Part shown: piece after piece, positions 56,116 to 63,902 of the stretch
How the letters are laid out: every line of letters begins with the position of its first letter
Position numbering within the stretch: position 1 is the first letter of the stretch
NCBI RefSeq assembly: GCF_000348685.1
Contig: NZ_ANLA01000007.1
Location: 62,001-126,000 of the forward strand
Origin: Xanthomarina gelatinilytica
Lineage (GTDB): Bacteria; Bacteroidota; Bacteroidia; Flavobacteriales; Flavobacteriaceae
Direction of reading: 5' to 3'
Length of the DNA: 64,000 nt
Translations under genes and position numbers: made by a program
The notes under the pieces: generated by a model
The model's database searches: none
What the model was told of the DNA's origin: nothing
Seen by the model: only the letters and a program-made list of their open reading frames with translations

Positions 56116-56123
56116 TACTTTTG
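56116..56123 (+). promoter_or_regulatory. Bacteroidota -7 element before the AraC gene
   Basis: TACTTTTG fits TAnnTTTG and ends 9 bases before the ATG at 56133, ruling against the TTG at 56121 as start. Confidence 0.5.
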
Positions 56124-56132
56124 AGACATTTT

Positions 56133-57011
56133 ATGAAAATACCCGTATTAAACTTTGCTCATTTTAAAGAAATGTCGTCCGTTAAGGAGGTTTATGTCAA
56201 TACTTTTTCAACTCACTTAGAACTCAATGAACATTTAATCCACATACCTCATCGTCATGATTTTTATTTGTGTGTTCTTTTCACCAAAGGAGCAGGAGTA
56301 CATGAAATTGACTTTAATGCCTATAAAATACAATCAGGAAAAGTATTTTTTTTAAAACCAGGTCAGACACATTATTGGAAATTTGAAACCAAACCAGAAG
56401 GATTTATTTTTTTCCATTCGCAAGCGTTTTATGAGTTACATTTTTTGGAGCATCGGTTACAATCGTTTCCATTTTTTTATTCCTTGCAAAATCCACCAGT
56501 TTTGCAATTATCTCAAGAGAAACTATTGGACTTAAGTCTTAAGTTTCAAGAGTTGTACATTGAGTATTTAGAAATGAATGTGTTTAGGGAAGTTAAAATT
56601 GTTAACTTAATGAGTTACATTTATATTGAACTTACCCGGGTATATTCCAAACCTGTTAGTTCGGATTTTGGATGTTCTTCCAACTATTATGCAATTTTTG
56701 AAAAGTTGGAAGCATTAATCGATCATCATTTTTATAAGCAGAAACTCCCGAAATTTTATGCCGAGAAGCTTTGTGTTAGTACCAAACATTTGAATAGGAT
56801 TGTTAAAGAAACTATAAATAAAACAACAAGTCAATTAATTTCAGAAAGGGTTATCTTGGAAGCCAAGCGTTTGCTTGTGCATTCAAAAGATCAACTTACA
56901 GAAATTGGTAATACATTGGGGTTTTCAGATGATGCTTATTTTTCCAAGTACTTTAAATCTAAAACCGGGATAACTCCATCTGGTTTTCGCAAAAAGTATA
57001 TGGGTTGGTAG
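56133..57011 (+). CDS. AraC-family transcriptional regulator
   Basis: A 292-residue regulator with an N-terminal cupin sensor domain (HIPHRHDFYLCVLFTKGAG, FFLKPGQTHYWKF) and a C-terminal AraC double helix-turn-helix (KLCVSTKHLNRIVKETINKTTSQLISERVILEAKRLL as HTH 1; LTEIGNTLGFSDDAYFSKYFK and KTGITPSGFRKKY as HTH 2). It is at the right end of the accessory segment, divergent from the broken DUF983 gene. Targets unknown; the neighbouring redox genes are candidates. Confidence 0.93.
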   Translation: MKIPVLNFAHFKEMSSVKEVYVNTFSTHLELNEHLIHIPHRHDFYLCVLFTKGAGVHEIDFNAYKIQSGKVFFLKPGQTHYWKFETKPEGFIFFHSQAFYELHFLEHRLQSFPFFYSLQNPPVLQLSQEKLLDLSLKFQELYIEYLEMNVFREVKIVNLMSYIYIELTRVYSKPVSSDFGCSSNYYAIFEKLEALIDHHFYKQKLPKFYAEKLCVSTKHLNRIVKETINKTTSQLISERVILEAKRLLVHSKDQLTEIGNTLGFSDDAYFSKYFKSKTGITPSGFRKKYMGW

Positions 57012-57420
57012 TTTTTGTTTGCCTGGGGGTGGACAGATGGGTAGTTAGATTAACCCCCTGTGTATCTCACATCCTTTAAGGCATTTGATCGGGCTTCGTC
57101 TTATCCCCACTGCGTTTTAATATTGGTCAATGTGCCAGTTTGCCTTCCTCTGGCAGGCAGGCGCCTTTGCCAATCCCGATAGCTATTGGGATCACAGGAC
57201 TATTTTTATACGCTCGGTCGCCCTTCATCTGAAGGGAGGAGCTTTTTGGAGAGATTAGCTACGCTGATGCTTACAGATTCTTCGCTTCGCTCAGAATAAC
57301 AGGCTTGCTTTAAAATGACAGTGGGAAGGTATTTGTTCTTTTGTCTTGATACAAAAGAACCAAAAAATCAAAACTGTTTATTAAGGAAATTACTCCGTTA
57401 CACTACGTATCGTTCGCTTT

Positions 57421-57558
57421 TTTCTTAAGATAATTTAGGAATGTTTATAAGATGTAGTTCATAACTCCCTTGTTTTGGGATGGTTTATGGCGTGTTGTAG
57501 CTCACTATTTCTGAAAACAGTTGGAATGATTTATATTGTTTAGGAATATGATTAAAAC
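57421..57558 (+). repeat. Dispersed non-coding repeat, right copy 1
   Basis: Copy of the block at 35492-35627, same strand; shares TAGTTCATAACTCCCTTGTT and the TTTATATTGTTTAGGAATAT end of the left copy. Confidence 0.88.
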
Positions 57559-57754
57559 AAACTCCCCGTCCAGACTGCGTCTGTCCACCCCTCTTCATCT
57601 GAAGAGGGGAGCCCTGGCTTGGTCTTAATTTTTTTAAATAGAACATAGTCAAGTTATAAGTAGGTGTTTGTTCTTTTGTCTTGATACAAAAGAACCAAAA
57701 AATCAAAACTGGTTTTTAGGAAATTACTCCGTTTCACTTCGTAACGTTCGCTTT

Positions 57755-57894
57755 TTTCTTAAGATTATTTGGGAATGATCTTTAGCATGTAGTTCATAAC
57801 TCCCTTGTTTAGGGATGGTTTATAGTATGTTGTAGCTCACTATTTCTGAAAACAGTTGGGCAGGTTTATGTGGTTTTGGAATATGATTAAAACA
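57755..57894 (+). repeat. Dispersed non-coding repeat, right copy 2
   Basis: Copy of the same block; matches the left copy in the segment GGGAATGATCTTTAGCATGT, which copies 1 and 3 lack. Confidence 0.88.
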
Positions 57895-58234
57895 GGTGTA
57901 TTTTAATTAAAGTTTAAATTGAGATTTTATCAAGTTAATAAACTAATTATAAAAACAATAACAATCCAGACGGAGGGTTTGTGATTTAAAATCAGATATT
58001 TAGTTAATACAAACTCCCCTTTCTTTACAATAATTCAAATTTTTTGGTTTGTGGTGTTGGTTGTGAGATTAGCTACGCTGATGCTTACAGATTCTTCGCT
58101 TCGCTCAGAATGACAGGCTTGCTTTAAAATGACAGTGGGAAGGTGTTTGTTCTTTTGTCTTGATACAAAAGAACCAAAAAATCAAAACTGTTTATTAAGG
58201 AAATTACTCCGTTTCACTACGTAACGTTCGCTTT

Positions 58235-58373
58235 TTTCTTAAGATTAATTAGGAAGGTTTATAACATGTGGTTCTTTACTCCCTTGTTTTGGGATTGTTT
58301 ATAGCGTGTTGTAGCTCACTATTTCTGAAAACAGTTAGGCAGGTTTATGTGGTTTTGGAATTTTATTAAAACA
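58235..58373 (+). repeat. Dispersed non-coding repeat, right copy 3
   Basis: Copy of the same block inside the second 367-bp unit; slightly more diverged (GTGGTTCTTTACTCCCTTGT). Confidence 0.85.
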
Positions 58374-58697
58374 GGTGTATTTTAATTAAAGTTTAAATTG
58401 AGATATTATCAATTTAATAAACTAATTATAAAAACAATAACAATCCAGACGGAGGGTTTGTGATTTAAAATCAGATATTTAGTTAATACAAACTCCCCTT
58501 TCTTTACCTACGTTGTCACTCCGGTAAATTCATTCCCTTTAATTTTTATTCAAACTCCCCGTCCAGACTGCGTCTGTCCACCCCTCTTCATCTGAAGAGA
58601 GGAGCCCTGGCTTGGTCTTAATTTTTTTTTAAATGAAAACTTAGTCAATTTATAAGAAGGTGTTTGTTCTTTTGTCTTGATACAAAAGAACCAAACC

Positions 58698-58713
58698 TGC
58701 CTGCCGGCAGGCA
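58698..58713. repeat. 16-bp perfect palindrome
   Basis: TGCCTGCCGGCAGGCA is a perfect palindrome at the right end of the repeat array. Variants of this CCTGCC core occur at 26884-26912 and 59500-59512, so it is a small dispersed element. Confidence 0.7.
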
Positions 58714-58798
58714 AGTCTTTCATTTAAAGGGGTATGCACCTTGTTACAAATATTTTGATTAATTTAGGATTAAGCATGTGTATATAACAATTAAGATT

Positions 58799-59434
58799 AT
58801 GGCACAACTAAAAGCATTTTGGGAGTGGTTTTCAGAATACCAGGAGGCTTATTATCATTTAAGGGGTTTTCCAGAGGATGAGCAAGCCTATTATTTTAAC
58901 GAGCTAGACAGGCAGTTGAAAGTCTATCACCCGAGCCTTACCTATGTGCTCCATTCCCCAAAAGATAGACTTGAGGCTGAATTGATCTTAACGGCCAATG
59001 GCGATCCGGATGGGATGCTACTTGCTACCAATTTACGAAACGTGGCACCTACTGTTCCCAATTGGGTCTTTACGGCCCTTATTCAGCCAAAACTCACTGT
59101 TGATGATATCAAGAACAAGGATCTTGAACATTACAAATTCATGGAGTTTGATTTGCACCTGTCTCGGGTGCGGTGGTTACCGGTGGATATGAACAGGGAG
59201 ACCTATAAGTATGAATTTGTTTTTCATTTTATCGGGTTGCCTTACGCCAATCCCGAGATTTCCTATGAAAAGTATATAGATTACCTGTACATTATTTTGG
59301 TGGATATGTTTGGGGAGCTTTTTGTGAGTCAGCATATTGAGATGGTGTATTACGATCATTTGTACCCCAATGATATGGACTGGTATTCTTTGCACCAATT
59401 GCGAGAGTTCTTGGAGGAAGGGTATTTGGATTGA
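58799..59434 (+). CDS. Hypothetical protein, unrecognised family
   Basis: A 211-residue soluble protein, acidic and rich in Tyr, Trp and Leu (MAQLKAFWEWFSEYQEAYYH...). No signal peptide or membrane segment. I do not recognise a domain. Codon use matches the core genome and not the AT-rich accessory segment. The ATG at 58799 was preferred to a GTG at 58778. It is between the repeat array and the polysaccharide exporter genes. Confidence 0.7.
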   Translation: MAQLKAFWEWFSEYQEAYYHLRGFPEDEQAYYFNELDRQLKVYHPSLTYVLHSPKDRLEAELILTANGDPDGMLLATNLRNVAPTVPNWVFTALIQPKLTVDDIKNKDLEHYKFMEFDLHLSRVRWLPVDMNRETYKYEFVFHFIGLPYANPEISYEKYIDYLYIILVDMFGELFVSQHIEMVYYDHLYPNDMDWYSLHQLREFLEEGYLD

Positions 59435-59484
59435 AGGTTTTAGGCTTTATGCTTTAGGCTTTAGGCTATATGCTGTATGCTCAA

Positions 59485-59545
59485 AACTCCAATCCCCAAC
59501 CTGCCTGTACCGAAGGGTGCGTACAGGAGGGTCTCCAAATCCTAT
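59485..59545. repeat. Dispersed repeat copy (CGTACC/GGTACAGG element)
   Basis: Contains CCAATCCCCAACCTGCCTGT and GGGTGCGTACAGGAGGGTCT; the first part is the inverse of 17612-17645. It lies in the leader of the permease gene after TTTAGGCTTTATGC-type short repeats. Confidence 0.7.
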
Positions 59546-59555
59546 TAAAAAAAAT

Positions 59556-60479
59556 ATGTTTCATTATTTACGGGGCTTTGTTTATATTAGCCACAACCAA
59601 AAAGAATCACACACATTGAGTAAGATAGATGACGATGCCTGGTTGTACACCATTTCTTCCAAACGGAAGCTTATAGACTTTAATTTTAAGGAGATTTGGC
59701 GCTATCGCGATTTGCTCATGTTGTTTGTCAAACGCGATGTGGTAACCGTGTACAAGCAAACCATCCTTGGGCCTTTATGGTATTTGATACAGCCTTTGTT
59801 TACGGCCCTGACCTTTACACTTATCTTTAACAAGGTAGCCAATATAGAAACCGGGACGGTACCTCCTTTTTTGTTTAACCTGGCTGGGGTATCCGTATGG
59901 AATTATTTCAATACCTGTCTTACCACCACTAGTGATACTTTTAAAACCAATGCCGCTATTTTTGGGAAGGTGTATTTTCCAAGGATCATTGTGCCTTTGT
60001 CCATAATCATCTCCAACCTGATGAAGTTTGGCATCCAGTTGCTCATTTTTATTGCGTTTTATATCTATTATTATATAAATGGCGCTGCCATACACGTAGA
60101 TGGCAGTATGGTGTTTTTTCCGGTACTTGTTTTGCTTATGGGCTTGATAGGTTTGGGTTTTGGCATGATTATTTCCAGTATGGTCACCAAATATCGCGAC
60201 CTCAAGTTTTTGGTAGGCTTTGGGGTGCAGCTGCTCATGTATGTGTCTGCTGTGATGTATCCCTTGGCATTGATGCGCGAAAAATTACCTAAAATAGCTT
60301 GGTTGGTGGAGTATAACCCCTTGGCCTATATGATAGAAACTGCCAGGTTTATGCTGTTGGGCACAGGAACCTTTAGTTGGTTTGGCATTTTATATACCCT
60401 TGGCGTGACGATGTTGGTGCTCCTGTTGGGAATTATTATATTTAATCGCACCGAAAAAACATTTATTGATACAGTTTAA
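59556..60479 (+). CDS. Polysaccharide ABC exporter permease (Wzm-like)
   Basis: A 307-residue ABC-2 type permease with an N-terminal amphipathic stretch and six membrane helices. The segment FKEIWRYRDLLMLFVKRDVVTVYKQTILGPLWYLIQPL is the family hallmark, and the C-terminal end reads FNRTEKTFIDTV. It exports lipid-linked glycans with the Wzt ATPase at 61178-62437. The ATG at 59556 was used; a TTG at 59616 (MSKIDDDAWLY) is also credible and gives a more usual N-terminus. Frame upstream of 59556 reads through repeat sequence and is not coding. Confidence 0.92.
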   Translation: MFHYLRGFVYISHNQKESHTLSKIDDDAWLYTISSKRKLIDFNFKEIWRYRDLLMLFVKRDVVTVYKQTILGPLWYLIQPLFTALTFTLIFNKVANIETGTVPPFLFNLAGVSVWNYFNTCLTTTSDTFKTNAAIFGKVYFPRIIVPLSIIISNLMKFGIQLLIFIAFYIYYYINGAAIHVDGSMVFFPVLVLLMGLIGLGFGMIISSMVTKYRDLKFLVGFGVQLLMYVSAVMYPLALMREKLPKIAWLVEYNPLAYMIETARFMLLGTGTFSWFGILYTLGVTMLVLLLGIIIFNRTEKTFIDTV

Positions 60480-60540
60480 GGAGTTGGTAGTCTTTAGTTT
60501 TTAGTCTTTAGTTGGTAGTAATTTTAAATTTTTATATTGT

Positions 60541-60915
60541 ATGAAGAATAAGAACGTACATTTTAGTTTTGAAGATTTAAAGGTTTATCAAAAAGCTTTA
60601 GATTTTGTGGATGTAGTTTACGATTTGACTCATACATTTCCTAAGCATGAACAGTATAATTTAAGTTCTCAATTTCATAGAGCTGCTGTTTCTATTGCAT
60701 TGAATGTAGCTGAAGGACATGGGGATTCCAACGCTCAATTCAATCGGTTTTTACAAATAGCTAAAAATTCCGTTAACGAATGTGTTGTATGTAATACCAT
60801 TGCTTTTAGACGTGGTTAAATAACTAAGGAAAACAATGAATATCATAGAGTTTTACTATCAGAATTAGCAAAAATGTTAACAGGCTTAACCAAATACCTT
60901 AAAACCAACAACTAA
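60541..60915 (+). pseudogene. Four-helix bundle (S23/IVS-type) protein gene with in-frame stop
   Basis: Codons 1-92 encode the family N-terminus (FEDLKVYQKALDFVDVVYDL ... FHRAAVSIALNVAEGHGDSN ... FLQIAKNSVNECVVCNTIA). TAA at 60817-60819 interrupts; the same frame continues with NNEYHRVLLSELAKMLTGLT and ends KYLKTNN at 60913-60915. The total of about 123 residues fits the family, so one nonsense change broke it. Such genes are often found inside 23S rRNA intervening sequences and in glycan loci; function unknown. Confidence 0.85.
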
Positions 60916-60939
60916 CAACTAAAAACTAATTTAATAGAA

Positions 60940-61114
60940 CAGAGAAGACGTTTATTGATACAGTTTAAGGAGTTGGTAGTCTTTAGTTTTTAGTCTTTAG
61001 TTGGTAGTAATTTTAAATTTTTATATTGTATGAAGAATAAGAACGTACATTTTAGTTTTGAAGATTTAAAGGTTTATCAAAAAGCTTTAGATTTTGTGGA
61101 TGTAGTTTACGATT
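60940..61114 (+). repeat. Partial duplicate of the permease end and the four-helix-bundle start
   Basis: Repeats 60440-60624: the last 12 permease codons plus stop, the TAGTCTTTAGTTTTTAGTC leader and the first 27 or so codons of the four-helix protein, then jumps to the old gene's 3' end (ACCTTAAAACCAACAAC). The permease tail in this copy encodes the same FNRTEKTFIDTV with different codons (AGA ACA GAG AAG ACG against CGC ACC GAA AAA ACA), so it came from a diverged allele. Confidence 0.85.
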
Positions 61115-61116
61115 TT

Positions 61117-61170
61117 ACCTTAAAACCAACAACCAACAACCAACAACCAACAACTAACAACTAACAACTA
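61117..61170. repeat. Heptanucleotide simple repeat (AACCAAC/AACTAAC)n
   Basis: Four AACCAAC units followed by several AACTAAC units occupy the leader of the wzt gene up to a few bases before its ATG. It belongs with the 7-bp arrays at 11230 and 26941. Confidence 0.8.
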
Positions 61171-61177
61171 AAAACTA

Positions 61178-62437
61178 ATGACTATTCTCAAAGCCGAAAA
61201 CATTAGCAAACAATACCGACTGGGCTTGGTAGGGACCGGGACGCTTAGTCACGATTTGAATAGATGGTGGGCTGGCATTAGAGGGAAAGAGGATCCGTAT
61301 TTAAAAGTGGGTTCTGTAAACGACCGAAGCACCAAAGCCGATAGCGAATATGTTTGGGCCTTAAAAGACATCAATTTTGAGGTGCAGCAAGGCGAGGTCT
61401 TGGGCATCATCGGTAAAAACGGCGCTGGCAAGAGTACCTTGTTAAAAATCCTGTCCCGTGTGACCATTCCTACCACAGGCGAGATAAAAACCAAAGGGCG
61501 TATTGCCTCTTTGTTGGAAGTGGGCACGGGGTTTCATCCCGAGTTGACCGGCCGTGAGAATATTTATTTGAATGGGGCGATTTTAGGCATGAGCAAAGCC
61601 GAAATTAAAAGTAAGGAAGCCGAGATTATCGACTTTTCGGGCTGCGAGCGCTATGTGGATACGCCTGTAAAGCGCTACAGTTCCGGGATGCGCGTGCGTT
61701 TGGCCTTTGCTGTGGCCGCTTTTTTGGAGCCGGATATTTTGGTGATTGATGAGGTGTTGGCGGTAGGAGATGCCGAATTCCAGAAAAAAGCCATAGGCAA
61801 GATGCAGGATATTTCTAAGGGAGATGGGAGAACGGTGATTTTTGTTAGTCATGATATGAATGCAGTTTCAGTTCTGACAAGTAGAGTTATTGTTTTAAAA
61901 AATGGCATAGTTGATTTTGACGGGGATACAGATGAAGGTATAAAGGAATATCTGAAAGGAGAAAATAATCAAATAAAATACAAATACGAAGGAGAATTCT
62001 ATAAGCCAAAAATTGTAGAAGTTGAAGTAGAAACAAGTTTACCAAATAATATACATGAATTTGGAAAAGAAATTAAATTTATATTTGAAATTGATTTACC
62101 ATATGAAACTGATAATTTAGCGTTATCATTTCAAATTGTAGATGAGTTTAGTGTACCCATAACACATTCGTGGATATTTGATGCTGATAATGTTATTAAA
62201 AGGGATAAAGGTCGATATCGTTTTGAAGGATGTTTTCCCCACCCTAAACTATATATGGGAAATTATTCATTGTTAGTGCATTTATCTAATTCAAAAACTA
62301 AAGAGAAGTTTGATTTTTTAGATTCAATCTGTCATTTTAAAGTGCAGATGATGAAAACCGTAAGATCAGAATATCATTGGCAAAAAAACACGTGTAAATA
62401 TCTAGAAGATATCAACTGGCAAACCTTTAAAAAATAA
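61178..62437 (+). CDS. Polysaccharide ABC exporter ATPase with specificity domain (Wzt-like)
   Basis: A 419-residue ATPase. Residues 1-245 form the nucleotide-binding domain: Walker A IIGKNGAGKSTLLKIL, signature YSSGMRVRLAFAVA, Walker B DILVIDEVLAVGD and switch His in FVSHDMN. Residues about 265-419 are a beta-sandwich Wzt C-terminal domain that reads the glycan's end group. Base composition drops in GC near 61830-61860, between the domains, suggesting a mosaic origin. Partner of the Wzm permease. Confidence 0.93.
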   Translation: MTILKAENISKQYRLGLVGTGTLSHDLNRWWAGIRGKEDPYLKVGSVNDRSTKADSEYVWALKDINFEVQQGEVLGIIGKNGAGKSTLLKILSRVTIPTTGEIKTKGRIASLLEVGTGFHPELTGRENIYLNGAILGMSKAEIKSKEAEIIDFSGCERYVDTPVKRYSSGMRVRLAFAVAAFLEPDILVIDEVLAVGDAEFQKKAIGKMQDISKGDGRTVIFVSHDMNAVSVLTSRVIVLKNGIVDFDGDTDEGIKEYLKGENNQIKYKYEGEFYKPKIVEVEVETSLPNNIHEFGKEIKFIFEIDLPYETDNLALSFQIVDEFSVPITHSWIFDADNVIKRDKGRYRFEGCFPHPKLYMGNYSLLVHLSNSKTKEKFDFLDSICHFKVQMMKTVRSEYHWQKNTCKYLEDINWQTFKK

Positions 62438-62442
62438 TTACG

Positions 62443-63192
62443 TTGAAAAACTTTAAAAAGAAGCTCAAGAAAAAGATATTTAAAAAATATTTTTCAGAAT
62501 ATAGAACCGTTCAGAAAAATAATTATTCTGACTTTACTCCAGAAGAACAACAAATTGTAGAAAAGGTTAAGCCTTATACTATGACTTCGCCTGAGCGCAT
62601 AGTGAGTTTGATAAGAGCCGTCAATTATATTGAAACAAACAAAATAGAAGGAAGTATAGTAGAATGTGGCGTGTGGAAAGGAGGAAGCATGATGGCTGCT
62701 TTATTAGCCTTAAATGAAAAAAGAAGAGATGTCTTTTTATATGACACTTTTGAAGGGATGAGTGAACCAACAGAGAAGGATAAATCTTATAAGAACGAAT
62801 CTGCCAAAGATGCATATTTAAATAAGGATGACTATTGGAAACGTATTAAATGTTACTCGACATTAGAAGAAGTGAAAAACAATGTTTATAATTTGGAATA
62901 CCCTGAAAATAAGATACATTTTGTTCAAGGAAAAGTAGAGGAGACAGTCCCTGCAACTATCCCAGAAAAAATAGCAATATTAAGATTAGACACTGATTGG
63001 TACGAATCAACAAAACATGAAATGGAGCATTTATTTCCTAGATTAGAACAAGGAGGGGTTATAATTATAGATGATTATGGACATTGGAAAGGTTGTAAAA
63101 AGGCAATAGATGAATATATTTCTGAAAATAACATAAGATTATTATTAAATAGAATAGATTATACGGGAAGAATTGGCATAAAATTAGTTTAA
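62443..63192 (+). CDS. TylF/MycF-type sugar O-methyltransferase
   Basis: A 249-residue methyltransferase of the TylF family, which methylates sugar hydroxyls and is metal dependent. Signatures: MTSPERIVSLIRAVNYIE, EGSIVECGVWKGGSMM (SAM site), LYDTFEGMSEPTEKD, LRLDTDWYESTKHEMEHL and GGVIIIDDYGHWKGC (metal-binding Asp residues). The start is TTG at 62443, five bases after the wzt stop. It may cap the glycan chain, which would match Wzt end-group recognition; that is inference. Confidence 0.9.
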   Translation: MKNFKKKLKKKIFKKYFSEYRTVQKNNYSDFTPEEQQIVEKVKPYTMTSPERIVSLIRAVNYIETNKIEGSIVECGVWKGGSMMAALLALNEKRRDVFLYDTFEGMSEPTEKDKSYKNESAKDAYLNKDDYWKRIKCYSTLEEVKNNVYNLEYPENKIHFVQGKVEETVPATIPEKIAILRLDTDWYESTKHEMEHLFPRLEQGGVIIIDDYGHWKGCKKAIDEYISENNIRLLLNRIDYTGRIGIKLV

Positions 63193-63893
63193 TGAAAGAT
63201 TTTATTGACATAAAACTAAGTGAAAAAAATCTAGATAGATATTATATCCGATCTTCTATTTTTAAAGCCTTTAAAGAATTGTTACCAAATTTTAATGGAA
63301 AGCTTTTAGATATAGGCTGTGGCAAGATGCCTTACAGGAATTATATTTTAGAAAACTCTAAGGTGTTAAATTATGTAGGTTTAGATATTGAAGACGCTTT
63401 GGAGTATGATACAGAAGTTAAACCGGATTTTACATGGAATGGAGTAACTATGCCGTTTGAAACTGCTAGTTTTGACTGTGCTTTTGGTACTGAAGTTCTG
63501 GAACACTGTCCAGAGCCCGAAGTGGTTTTAAAAGAAGTCTATCGGGTTTTAAAACCTAATGGCATTTTCTTTTTTACGGTTCCTTTTTTGTGGAATTTGC
63601 ATGAAGTACCACACGACGAATATCGCTATACACCGTTTTCATTGGAGCGTCATTTAAAAAACTCAGGTTTTACAGATATCACAATCAAAGCTACAGGTGG
63701 CTGGCATGCCTCCATGGCGCAAATGTTAGGGCTTTGGGTAAAAAGAAGTTCTATGTCATCAAGAAAAAGAGCTATATTGTCTAGAGTTCTTATGCCAGTA
63801 ATTAAGCGCTTGATTAACTTAGACAAACCAGAAACCGTTCAGTTTAAAGAAGGTCAAATGATAACAGGTTTATATGGAATTGTAAGAAAGTAA
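63192..63893 (+). CDS. Class I SAM-dependent methyltransferase
   Basis: A 233-residue methyltransferase of the Methyltransf_11 type. SAM-binding motif KLLDIGCGKMPYRNY, then YVGLDIEDA, FDCAFGTEVLEHCPEPEVVLKEVYRVLKPNG and the segment PFLWNLHEVPHDEYRYTPFSL seen in glycan-locus methyltransferases. It overlaps the previous gene by 1 base (TAATG). AT-rich like its neighbour. Acceptor probably a sugar of the surface polysaccharide. Confidence 0.9.
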   Translation: MKDFIDIKLSEKNLDRYYIRSSIFKAFKELLPNFNGKLLDIGCGKMPYRNYILENSKVLNYVGLDIEDALEYDTEVKPDFTWNGVTMPFETASFDCAFGTEVLEHCPEPEVVLKEVYRVLKPNGIFFFTVPFLWNLHEVPHDEYRYTPFSLERHLKNSGFTDITIKATGGWHASMAQMLGLWVKRSSMSSRKRAILSRVLMPVIKRLINLDKPETVQFKEGQMITGLYGIVRK

Positions 63894-63902
63894 TAATAAT
63901 TT

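Larger units (their letters stand above)
57012..58798. repeat. Large non-coding repeat array, no gene seen
   Basis: About 1.8 kb without a supportable gene. It is built of direct repeats: 57662-58028 and 58141-58507 are near-identical 367-bp units spaced 479 bp apart, and 57251-57558 repeats most of 58075-58373. Each carries the hairpin TTCTTTTGT-N6-ACAAAAGAA (57337-57360, 57671-57694, 58150-58173, 58667-58690) and the ~140-bp block also seen at 35492. A second module with CCCCTCTTCA-TC-TGAAGAGGGG occurs at 57560-57634 and 58550-58628. Confidence 0.88.

Noticed and set aside
57485-57706. 73-codon minus-strand open frame in the repeat array
   Set aside because: It runs across repeat modules (TTTTTTGG hairpins and the CCCCTCTTCA palindrome) and reads as low-complexity; copies of the same repeat do not keep the frame.
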